Shown one piece after another: positions 1 to 5,064 of a stretch of DNA of 5,064 nucleotides. The translations under genes were made by a program, and so were the position numbers. The notes beneath the pieces were generated by a model that had not been told where the DNA came from, made no database searches, and was given only the letters and a program-made list of their open reading frames with translations. Origin of the DNA: Acidobacteriota bacterium (lineage in GTDB: Bacteria; Acidobacteriota; Terriglobia; Terriglobales; Acidobacteriaceae); contig JAJZFR010000364.1 of assembly GCA_021805265.1 (NCBI GenBank), positions 1 through 5,064 of the forward strand, in the 5' to 3' direction. The number at the start of each line of letters is the position of its first letter. Position 1 is the stretch's first letter.

Positions 1-1
1 C

Positions 2-457
2 GAAACCGCGCTGGACGATCTGAATCCGCAGATTGTGGCGCACACGGCGCAACTGGCGCTGGCCGCAGGCGCGCTCGATGTGATGCTGACGCCGGTGGTA
101 ATGAAGAAGGGTCGCACTGGAACGCTGCTGACGCTGCTCTGCCGTCCCGGCGATCATTCACGGATGGAAGAGCTTCTCTTCCGCGAAACCAGTACGCTGG
201 GCCTGCGCACACGTCGCGAGCAGCGGCGCTGCCTGGATCGCCGTCATGAAGTGGTCGAGACGGTTTACGGAGAAATCCGCATCAAGCTCGGGCTGCGCGA
301 GGGAGTGGTGTTGAATGCAGCGGCCGAGTTTGAGGATTGTCGCGAGGCTGCCAAAGCCAATGGCGTTGCGCTCAAAGCGGTGTCTCAGGCGGCGATGGCC
401 GCCTGGAGCGCGAAGGCGCTGGCGCAACCTGCGACCAACAGCGGAGTGAAACTATGA
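2..457 (+). CDS. larC: LarC, nickel insertion protein for the nickel-pincer cofactor (C-terminal part, cut by window edge)
   Basis: The reading frame is open from base 2 and gives 151 residues before a TGA stop; the start lies outside the window. The visible part holds the conserved LarC stretch E-T-x-x-D-D-x-N-P at its beginning, then A-G-A-L-D-V and L-T-P-V-V-M-K-K-G-R-x-G-T-L-L-T-L-L-C, which are hallmarks of the family, followed by the R-E-T-S-T-L-G-L-R segment. LarC proteins are usually about 400 residues, so roughly the last third is seen. By family knowledge LarC is a cytoplasmic CTP-dependent enzyme that inserts nickel into pyridinium-3,5-bisthiocarboxylic acid mononucleotide, completing the cofactor used by lactate racemase LarA. 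The gene overlaps larB by four bases (ATGA), so the two are almost certainly translationally coupled. In some species larC is read through a programmed frameshift; nothing in the visible part suggests that here, but the usual shift site would lie upstream. Confidence 0.93.
   Translation, partial: ETALDDLNPQIVAHTAQLALAAGALDVMLTPVVMKKGRTGTLLTLLCRPGDHSRMEELLFRETSTLGLRTRREQRRCLDRRHEVVETVYGEIRIKLGLREGVVLNAAAEFEDCREAAKANGVALKAVSQAAMAAWSAKALAQPATNSGVKL
443..446 (+). promoter_or_regulatory. Ribosome binding site of larB
   Basis: GGAG lies seven bases before the ATG at 454, inside the last codons of larC. It selects this start over an in-frame upstream ATG at 337, which would place 39 extra residues inside larC and has no family counterpart. 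Confidence 0.7.
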
Positions 458-1230
458 ATCGGGCAACGTTGCTGGAGCTGCTCGCAGCGGTTGAATCCGG
501 GGCCGTCAAGCCAGCCGAGGCGGCAGGTCGATTGACCGAGGAGCTGGTCAAGCTGCCATACGAGGACATTGGCCACGCGCGGATCGACCACCACCGCACA
601 CTGCGTCACGGCCTGCCGGAGGTGATCTTCGCAGCGGGCAAGACGGCGGAGCAGACAGCGACGATCTTTGCCCGCATCGCCGCCTCGGGCGCGGACGTGC
701 TGGCGACTCGGATCGACGACGCGGGGGTTGCCGCGGTGCGTGCCGCTGTGCCGCGCGCGCAGCATCACGCGATAGCGCGAGCGGTCACGCTGCGTCAATC
801 GCCGGAGAGCGCGCTGCGCGGGCGGATCGCGATTCTCTGCGCGGGGACCAGCGACCTGCCGGTGGCGGAGGAAGCCGCGGTGACGGCGGAGTTGTTTGGC
901 GCGCAGGTGACGCGACTTTTCGACGTTGGAGTGGCGGGTGTGCATCGACTGCTCGCGGTGCGCGACCAGCTTGCCGATGCGCATGTGGTTATCGTTTGCG
1001 CAGGGATGGAGGGCGCGCTGCCGTCGGTGGTGGGCGGGCTGGTTGGCGTGCCGGTGATCGCGGTGCCGACCTCGGTTGGTTACGGCGCGAGCTTTGGCGG
1101 GGCAACGGCGCTGCTCGGCATGCTGAACTCGTGCTCGCCAAACGTGACCGTGGTCAACATCGACAACGGCTTTGGCGCGGCCTACAGCGCGACGCTGATG
1201 GCCCGCGCCGCGCACCGGGTTGAAAACTAA
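454..1230 (+). CDS. larB: LarB, nickel-pincer cofactor biosynthesis carboxylase/hydrolase
   Basis: This 258-residue protein is close to the usual LarB length (about 250). The N-terminal part carries the LarB signature D-x-H-R-x-x-R-H-G-L-P-E-V-I with G-K-T (residues about 45-64). The C-terminal half is a PurE-like (AIR carboxylase) domain with G-T-S-D at 131-134, G-M-E-G-A-L-P-S-V-V-G-G at 184-195 and M-L-N-S-C-S then N-I-D-N-G-F-G between 223 and 241. Family knowledge: LarB carboxylates the pyridine ring of nicotinic acid adenine dinucleotide at C5 and splits the phosphoanhydride, giving pyridinium-3,5-dicarboxylate mononucleotide and AMP, the first step of the pathway. Cys227 and Glu186 have the same 41-residue spacing as Cys221 and Glu180, which I recall as catalytic in the Lactobacillus plantarum enzyme, so the protein looks active. 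The start at 454 is chosen from the ATGA overlap with larC and the GGAG before it. No larE or larA follows; the next gene is convergent. Confidence 0.95.
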   Translation: MNRATLLELLAAVESGAVKPAEAAGRLTEELVKLPYEDIGHARIDHHRTLRHGLPEVIFAAGKTAEQTATIFARIAASGADVLATRIDDAGVAAVRAAVPRAQHHAIARAVTLRQSPESALRGRIAILCAGTSDLPVAEEAAVTAELFGAQVTRLFDVGVAGVHRLLAVRDQLADAHVVIVCAGMEGALPSVVGGLVGVPVIAVPTSVGYGASFGGATALLGMLNSCSPNVTVVNIDNGFGAAYSATLMARAAHRVEN

Positions 1231-1260
1231 ACCGGGATACTAAAAACTAAACCGGGCTCC
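1221..1260. repeat. Two-copy 20-base direct repeat across the larB stop
   Basis: Two adjoining 20-base units (1221-1240 and 1241-1260) share the 14-base core AAAACTAAACCGGG at 1223-1236 and 1243-1256. The core includes the larB TAA. ACCGGG also occurs once more just before, at 1214-1219, and TAAAC follows at 1261. The second unit reaches the stop codon of the convergent reductase gene. The repeat fills the 29-base gap between the two genes. It contains no hairpin with a T-run, so it is not an evident intrinsic terminator. It may be a local slippage duplication or a member of a dispersed intergenic repeat. Confidence 0.8.
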
Positions 1261-2330
1261 TAAACTTCTGCGCGGTCGAAGTTGCGGAAGAACAGGGCCT
1301 GGCTGGCGATGACTTCGGTGCGGGCGGAAAGATACTGCATCTGAGCCTGGCTGAGCGGGGTGAACTCGCGCGCGTAGCGGACGTTTTCTTCGAGTTGGGC
1401 GACGGTGTCGCAGCCGATGATGACGGTGCTGACGGGGTGGGAGAGGGTGTAGTACATGGCCTCGCGCATGGTGATCGTGCCCGGCATGGTGGAGATGACG
1501 GCCTGGCCCTCCCAGGAGTGCTGCTGCGTGGCGACAGGGGGCGGCGTCCAACTGGCCAGCAGGCGTCCGCGCGCGGGAACCTTCATTCCGATGATGCCCA
1601 TCTGTTTTTCGACAGCGAGCGGCAGCAACTGGTCAGCGAAGGGATGCTGGTGTGTGTCGGCGGCGTTGAGGCCCATCAGGACCGTGTCGAAGGGGTAGCG
1701 GTGGATGCACTCGATGAGCGAGGCCGGGCGGTGGTGGCCGGTGATGCCGAGAAACGAGACGATGCCCTGCGATTTTGCCTCGATGAGCGCCTGCATGGCA
1801 CCGTCCTTGGCGAAGCAGGCATCGATGTCTTCCATGGTGCCGATGTCGTGGAGCTGCCAGAGATCGACGTGGCTGATCTTCATCAGTTCGAGAGACTTTT
1901 CGAGCATGCGCCAGGAGGCGTCGCGGGAGCGCTCCTTGGTTTTGGTGGCGATGAAGGTCTCGGAGCGGCGGCGCGGAAGCACTTCGCCGTAGTAGCGCTC
2001 GCTCCAGCGGTCGGGGCCGCCGTAGATGGAGGAGGTATCGCAGTAGTTGACGCCGAGATCGAGCGCTCGCTCGATGATGGGCACGGCGACGGCGGCGTTG
2101 TTGGGGCGTTCGAGCGCGGCCTGCCCGCCGAGGCCGAAGATGGTGACGCGGTGGCCGGTCTTGCCGAGGTTGCGGGTGGGCAGGGTGTCCTGGCTGGACT
2201 TGCTGGCCGGTGCGGCGTCGGGGCGGGATTCGCCGAGAACGGGTTTGGCGAGCAGCCCGGCGGCGAGCGCGCCGCCCGTCTTCAGAAAATCACGCCGTGC
2301 CTGCTGGTTTTTCGATTTCTGTTCCGCCAT
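1260..2330 (-). CDS. Aldo/keto reductase with twin-arginine (Tat) signal
   Basis: The 356-residue product starts with a basic segment, A-R-R-D-F-L-K (residues 11-17, Arg12-Arg13), then a hydrophobic stretch G-G-A-L-A-A-G-L-L-A and an Ala/Ser-rich linker. This is a classic Tat signal, so export of the folded enzyme is expected. The mature part, from about residue 50 (L-P-T-R-N-L-G-K-T-G), is a full aldo/keto reductase barrel. The catalytic tetrad is visible: Asp98 and Tyr103 in D-T-S-S-I-Y-G, Lys130 in F-I-A-T-K-T, and His161 in L-W-Q-L-H-D. The late segment T-V-I-I-G-C-D-T-V-A-Q-L-E-E-N (302-316) matches the NADP-binding end of the family. No C-x-x-C-x-x-C iron-sulfur motif is present. The start at 2330 is set by AGGAG seven bases upstream and by the signal peptide; an in-frame ATG at 2438 would bury the Tat signal. 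The substrate is unknown. The gene lies 121 bases downstream of the thyX-like gene on the same strand. Confidence 0.9.
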   Translation of the reverse strand: MAEQKSKNQQARRDFLKTGGALAAGLLAKPVLGESRPDAAPASKSSQDTLPTRNLGKTGHRVTIFGLGGQAALERPNNAAVAVPIIERALDLGVNYCDTSSIYGGPDRWSERYYGEVLPRRRSETFIATKTKERSRDASWRMLEKSLELMKISHVDLWQLHDIGTMEDIDACFAKDGAMQALIEAKSQGIVSFLGITGHHRPASLIECIHRYPFDTVLMGLNAADTHQHPFADQLLPLAVEKQMGIIGMKVPARGRLLASWTPPPVATQQHSWEGQAVISTMPGTITMREAMYYTLSHPVSTVIIGCDTVAQLEENVRYAREFTPLSQAQMQYLSARTEVIASQALFFRNFDRAEV

Positions 2331-2337
2331 GGATAGT

Positions 2338-2342
2338 CTCCT
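2338..2342 (-). promoter_or_regulatory. Ribosome binding site of the aldo/keto reductase gene
   Basis: On the minus strand AGGAG sits seven bases before the ATG at 2330. This is a near-ideal Shine-Dalgarno site. It fixes the start at the Tat signal peptide rather than at the longer in-frame opening at 2438. Confidence 0.75.
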
Positions 2343-2374
2343 GTCACTGTCGGTTGCCGATCCGTATGCAAGCG

Positions 2375-2380
2375 ATTGTA
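2375..2380 (-). promoter_or_regulatory. Possible -10 box for the aldo/keto reductase gene
   Basis: The minus strand reads TACAAT here, five of six matches to TATAAT, in otherwise GC-rich DNA. It would put a transcription start near 2368 and leave a leader of about 38 bases holding the AGGAG site. The hexamer 17 bases upstream (TGGCGA) matches the -35 consensus in only three of six positions. If real, the reductase can be transcribed apart from the thyX-like gene. The call rests on pattern alone. Confidence 0.3.
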
Positions 2381-2451
2381 CGCCGCACTGGAGCGGGTCG
2401 CCAGCGGGAATTTTCGAGCCGGATTGCGGATCAATCATCGGCGATTCAGCT

Positions 2452-4062
2452 TCAGCGTTTCAGCAGATCGATCGGGTCGGTGTAGTCAGTGACGCGGAAG
2501 TGGCTGGCGAGCGCGGGGTGCTGTCTTTGGACGGCGAGGAACATCTCCCAGGCGACCTTGCGATAGCTGAAGTGACCTGCCGGGCCGCTGCGCAGCTCGG
2601 AGATGTACTGGGCTTCGGCGAAGTCCATCTTGAAGAGCGAGCGGATGCGCGTGGCGAGCGGGAGCAGGTACAGTGCGGACTGGGCGGCCTCGGGAATGGC
2701 GCTGACAGCGAGCGCGCGGCTGGCAGCGAAGGCCTGGTCGCAGGCGGCCTGATAACTGGCCAGCGCGCCAGACTCGGTGAGCAGGAGGACATGGTCGCCG
2801 AGGTCTCCGGCGTCAGGGGTTTCGTAGCCGTGGAGCGGGGTGAAGTCCTGAATGATCTGGGTGCAGCGGCGATGGCGGTGCATGTCGCGAAAGCCGCCGA
2901 TGTCCATGAGGATGTCAAAGCGGAGGGAGTGGCCGGCGTGGAAGGCGCGCAGGGCTTCGTCGTGTCGGCCGCGATGGCGGAGGCCGAGGGCGATGTATTC
3001 CGCGACGCGGGCGGCGGGGAGTTGGGCGACGCGGTCGCGGATCTGGCGATAGGGATGGTGGCAGGCGGAGTAGAGGAGGGTCGAGGCCAGCTCGACTTCG
3101 AGGGGTTCGGAGCGTTCGACCAGATCGACGAGGGGAGCTGCGGCGATGGGCTGGCCAGTGAGCAGCTCTGCGGCGGCCTGGGCCAGCTCGGCGCGGGTCT
3201 GCTGTTCGTAGGGGTTGGGCTGGGCGTATTTGACCAGGGTTGGGGCGGCGTGAACGGGCCGCGTGAGCAGGGGTTCGGCTTCGCCGGCAAGCTCGGGGCT
3301 GAGCGCGTTAATGCGTTCCCGGAGGCGCGCTCCGGCGTCGCCCTGAACATTCCAGGCTGGCCCGGTGGCGGCGTCGCGGAGCTTGATGCCGAGGTCGCGA
3401 ATCTCGGCAAAGGGGCTGGAGAGCAGACGAGCGACCTGGGTTTCGAGGGTGCGGGCGTTGACGATCTGGCCGAGCGAGGTGTTGGTGGCGAGCGGGAGCA
3501 GGTAGCGGGCAACGTCAAAGGCGCGTGCCTTGAGGGTGCGCGTATAGGCCTCGTCAGAGAGGGACTCGGGCTGGGCGACGCGCACCTTGAGCGCCTCGAG
3601 GACGGCGGCGGAGGTTTCTCGGTAGGCGGTGAAAAGGCGATCAATGGTGCTCGTGTAAAGCTGCTTTGCCGCGCTCGATCCTGGCTGGGAATCCGGGCCG
3701 AAATCGGGCTGATAGCAGCCGGATTTCTGGAAGTTCTGGTAGCGCGTGGAGCGCTCCTGGCCGTCCCAGCGCTGCTCGTCGACGAGGACAATGGCGGCCA
3801 GCAGCGAGAGCCGTTCGATGGCGAAGGCAACGTGGGCGAGGTCGGCGATGGAGCGGTGGCCGTACTGGAAGTAGAAGGTGTTGAGGAACTGCTCGGCGCG
3901 CTGGGAGCTGATCTCGGCCAGCGACTGCCGCATGGAAAGCGACGAGCGGGAGTATTTCGCCATGGCGTAGGCGAGGACCTCCGGATCGGCCCCGTGAACG
4001 GCGAAAACGTCGGTTTGTTGGGGGGGCGCTTGGGTATCCGGATTGGCGGGCTGGCTGGTCAT
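2452..4062 (-). CDS. Double-domain ThyX-family (flavin-dependent thymidylate synthase-like) protein
   Basis: This 536-residue protein is more than twice the length of classical ThyX (about 220-250). The first half (about 20-235) holds G-H-R-S-I-A-D-L-A-H-V-A-F-A-I-E (68-83), E-R-S-T-R-Y (103-108), V-A-R-Y-L-L-P-L (184-191), N-A-R (202-204) and E-I-R. The second half (about 270-525) holds F-R-D-M-H-R-H-R (391-398), a second L-Y-L-L-P-L (464-469) and E-L-R followed by G-H-F-S-Y-R (489-501). Classical ThyX uses FAD, NADPH and methylenetetrahydrofolate to methylate dUMP to dTMP. Its signature R-H-R-x7-S is not whole in either half: the first has D-E-Q-x7-S and the second R-H-R-x7-D. Long two-domain ThyX relatives are known in several phyla. 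Whether this one makes dTMP cannot be read from sequence, so no thyX symbol is given. The ATG at 4062 has no clear Shine-Dalgarno site. A proline- and glutamine-rich tail of about 18 residues precedes the first domain. Confidence 0.85.
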   Translation of the reverse strand: MTSQPANPDTQAPPQQTDVFAVHGADPEVLAYAMAKYSRSSLSMRQSLAEISSQRAEQFLNTFYFQYGHRSIADLAHVAFAIERLSLLAAIVLVDEQRWDGQERSTRYQNFQKSGCYQPDFGPDSQPGSSAAKQLYTSTIDRLFTAYRETSAAVLEALKVRVAQPESLSDEAYTRTLKARAFDVARYLLPLATNTSLGQIVNARTLETQVARLLSSPFAEIRDLGIKLRDAATGPAWNVQGDAGARLRERINALSPELAGEAEPLLTRPVHAAPTLVKYAQPNPYEQQTRAELAQAAAELLTGQPIAAAPLVDLVERSEPLEVELASTLLYSACHHPYRQIRDRVAQLPAARVAEYIALGLRHRGRHDEALRAFHAGHSLRFDILMDIGGFRDMHRHRRCTQIIQDFTPLHGYETPDAGDLGDHVLLLTESGALASYQAACDQAFAASRALAVSAIPEAAQSALYLLPLATRIRSLFKMDFAEAQYISELRSGPAGHFSYRKVAWEMFLAVQRQHPALASHFRVTDYTDPIDLLKR

Positions 4063-4065
4063 GGA

Positions 4066-4119
4066 TGGATTATGTCGTCTCGCTGGATTGTGCTGCCTGG
4101 CTGGATTGTTTCACTGGCG
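4066..4119. repeat. Degenerate 18-base tandem pattern upstream of the thyX-like gene
   Basis: TGGATT occurs at 4066, 4084 and 4102, exactly 18 bases apart. The first two units agree at 13 of 18 positions and the last two at 10 of 18. The ten bases GCTGGATTGT are identical at 4082-4091 and 4100-4109. The array begins four bases upstream of the thyX-like ATG, within the divergent intergenic region (4063-4250), so it would overlap that gene's promoter or leader. It may be an operator array, an old slippage expansion, or chance; its function is unknown. Confidence 0.4.
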
Positions 4120-4236
4120 ACCAGAATACCGGATCGGAGCCGTGGCGTGGCGGAGGCCGAACTGACGAACTGGATTCTCCTGTGGAATACCTGAGAAAAC
4201 GCGCTCGCCGGGTTGGCCATTTCGGCTAGGATGCAG

Positions 4237-4243
4237 AAGGGGA
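4237..4243 (+). promoter_or_regulatory. Ribosome binding site of the DUF2071 gene
   Basis: AAGGGGA lies seven bases before the ATG at 4251 and supports that start over the internal ATG at 4308. Confidence 0.6.
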
Positions 4244-4250
4244 ACTGACG

Positions 4251-5048
4251 ATGGTTGAAGAGCGCGCTGAAACCGCGCATCCGAGTCCGCCGGGGGGCGG
4301 CTGGGTGATGTCCCAGCATTGGAACGACCTGCTGTTCGCGCACTGGCGGATGCCCGCTGCGGCCTTTGCGTCGCGCCTTCCCGACGGGCTGGAGCTGGAC
4401 CAGTTCCAGGGATCGGCGTGGCTTGGCATTGTTCCCTTCAGCATGGATCGGGTGAAGGTGAGGGGCCTGCCGACGGTTCCCGGCCTGCGGCGTTTTCCGG
4501 AACTGAACCTGAGAACGTATGTCCGCGACCAGATCACGGGCACCCCTGGCGTTTACTTTTTTTCGCTGGATGCGGCGAATCCGTTTGCGGTGATGATTGC
4601 TCGGGGCATCTTTCAGTTGCCGTACTTCTGGGCGCAGATGAACATGACGGCGCGCGGCGAGCGGGAGTTTGGCTTTCACAGCCGAAGGCACCTGACGCGC
4701 CGGCCGGTGGTATTTTCGGCTCGCTACCGCGGCCTTGGTCCCACACGGCAACTGGTGGAAAGCCGCGCTGGATCGATGGAGCATTTTCTGACCGAGCGTT
4801 ATTGCCTGTTTACGCGCGACCCGCTGGGGCGGCTGCTGCGGGCCAATATCCAGCATGCGCCGTGGACACTCGAGCACGCCGAAGCGTCCATCGAGCGCAA
4901 TGATCTGGCGCGCGCGGCAGGGTTTGACCTGCCTGCGGAGAAGCCGGTGCTGCACTACTCGCGTCACCTGGCGGTCTATGTGTGGGCTGCGGAGTTTGTT
5001 GCGGCTCGCGTGGCGCGGGCGAGCGCGCCGGTGGTCGCAGCGGGTTGA
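4251..5048 (+). CDS. DUF2071 / YqjF-family protein of unknown function
   Basis: The 265-residue product matches the YqjF-like DUF2071 family along most of its length. The conserved run begins at W-V-M-S-Q-H-W-N-D-L-L-F-A-H-W (residues 18-32). It continues with L-P-D-G-L-E-L-D (43-50), A-W-L-G-I-V-P-F (56-63), R-G-L-P-T-V-P-G-L (71-79), F-P-E-L-N-L-R-T-Y-V (82-91) and G-V-Y-F-F-S-L-D-A-A-N-P (100-111), and ends with a second domain half containing L-P-Y-F-W-A and F-L-T-E-R-Y. The fold is thought to resemble acetoacetate decarboxylase, but no reaction is established for the family and none is claimed here. There is no signal peptide or membrane segment, so it should be cytoplasmic. The start at 4251 is chosen from the AAGGGGA before it; the family-conserved part would also be kept from Met20. 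It is divergent from the thyX-like gene, with 188 bases between the two starts. A run of seven T at 4557-4563 is in frame and does not break the gene. Confidence 0.88.
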   Translation: MVEERAETAHPSPPGGGWVMSQHWNDLLFAHWRMPAAAFASRLPDGLELDQFQGSAWLGIVPFSMDRVKVRGLPTVPGLRRFPELNLRTYVRDQITGTPGVYFFSLDAANPFAVMIARGIFQLPYFWAQMNMTARGEREFGFHSRRHLTRRPVVFSARYRGLGPTRQLVESRAGSMEHFLTERYCLFTRDPLGRLLRANIQHAPWTLEHAEASIERNDLARAAGFDLPAEKPVLHYSRHLAVYVWAAEFVAARVARASAPVVAAG

Positions 5049-5064
5049 AGGCAGCTAAGTTTAC

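Noticed and set aside
337..453. Upstream extension of larB to the ATG at 337.
   Set aside because: It lies inside larC in another frame and adds residues not found in LarB proteins. The ATG at 454 has GGAG at good spacing and the typical ATGA overlap.
2422..2436. Small inverted repeat GATTG/CAATC with a five-base loop just after the thyX-like stop, considered as a terminator.
   Set aside because: The stem is only five base pairs, weak in a GC-rich context, and no T-run follows on the minus strand.
2331..2438. N-terminal extension of the aldo/keto reductase to the ATG at 2438.
   Set aside because: It would put 36 residues before the Tat signal and run over the AGGAG site and the likely promoter.
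2047..4194. A 715-codon open frame on the + strand opposite the reductase and the thyX-like gene.
   Set aside because: It is antisense to two well-supported genes. Its product is Gly/Ala/Glu-rich without recognisable motifs, and it has no ribosome binding site. Long antisense frames are common opposite GC-rich genes.
4227..4232. TAGGAT as a -10 box for the DUF2071 gene.
   Set aside because: Transcription would begin inside the ribosome binding site, and there is no -35 match at proper spacing.
4159..4251. Ten-base direct repeat GAACTGACGA at 4159-4168 and 4242-4251, the second overlapping the DUF2071 start codon.
   Set aside because: It is short, with no periodic or symmetric structure. The first copy leads to no start codon, so chance is the simplest reading.
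4059..4967. A 302-codon open frame on the - strand opposite the DUF2071 gene, ending at the thyX-like start.
   Set aside because: It is a shadow of the DUF2071 gene: basic, low-complexity and without domain similarity, while the + strand protein matches a family along most of its length.

Overview
The window is GC-rich bacterial chromosomal DNA, densely coding, with five protein genes: one cut by the left edge and four complete. No RNA gene, insertion sequence, CRISPR array or integrase was seen. The organism is most likely an acidobacterium (Terriglobia/Acidobacteriaceae type). This is an inference from three things: the high GC, a Tat-exported aldo/keto reductase, and a double-length ThyX-family protein beside a YqjF-like DUF2071 protein. 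No ribosomal or marker gene is present to prove it.

Left part (1-1230, + strand): the C-terminal part of larC, joined by a 4-base ATGA overlap to a complete larB. Both products build the nickel-pincer nucleotide cofactor of lactate racemase and related LarA-type enzymes. LarB carboxylates and hydrolyses nicotinic acid adenine dinucleotide, and LarC inserts nickel at the end of the pathway. No larE (the sulfur-transfer step) or larA lies in the window. A 20-base direct repeat runs over the larB stop into the short convergent gap.

Middle part (1260-4062, - strand): a 536-residue double-domain ThyX-family protein (transcribed first), then after 121 bases a Tat-signal aldo/keto reductase with an intact catalytic tetrad. 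The reductase has its own good ribosome binding site and a possible promoter, so it need not depend on the thyX-like gene.

Right part (4063-5064): a 188-base divergent intergenic region with a degenerate 18-base tandem pattern next to the thyX-like start, then a complete DUF2071/YqjF-family gene on the + strand. The last 16 bases hold nothing recognisable.

The most interesting item is the ThyX-like protein. Its two halves each resemble one ThyX domain, but the signature and substrate-binding residues appear to be divided between them: the first half keeps S-x-R-Y, V-A-R and N-A-R, and the second keeps R-H-R and the later L-R. This suggests an obligate pseudo-dimer that assembles active sites from complementary degenerate halves, or a protein that has moved to another function. 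The other genes look like ordinary chromosomal housekeeping or accessory genes.
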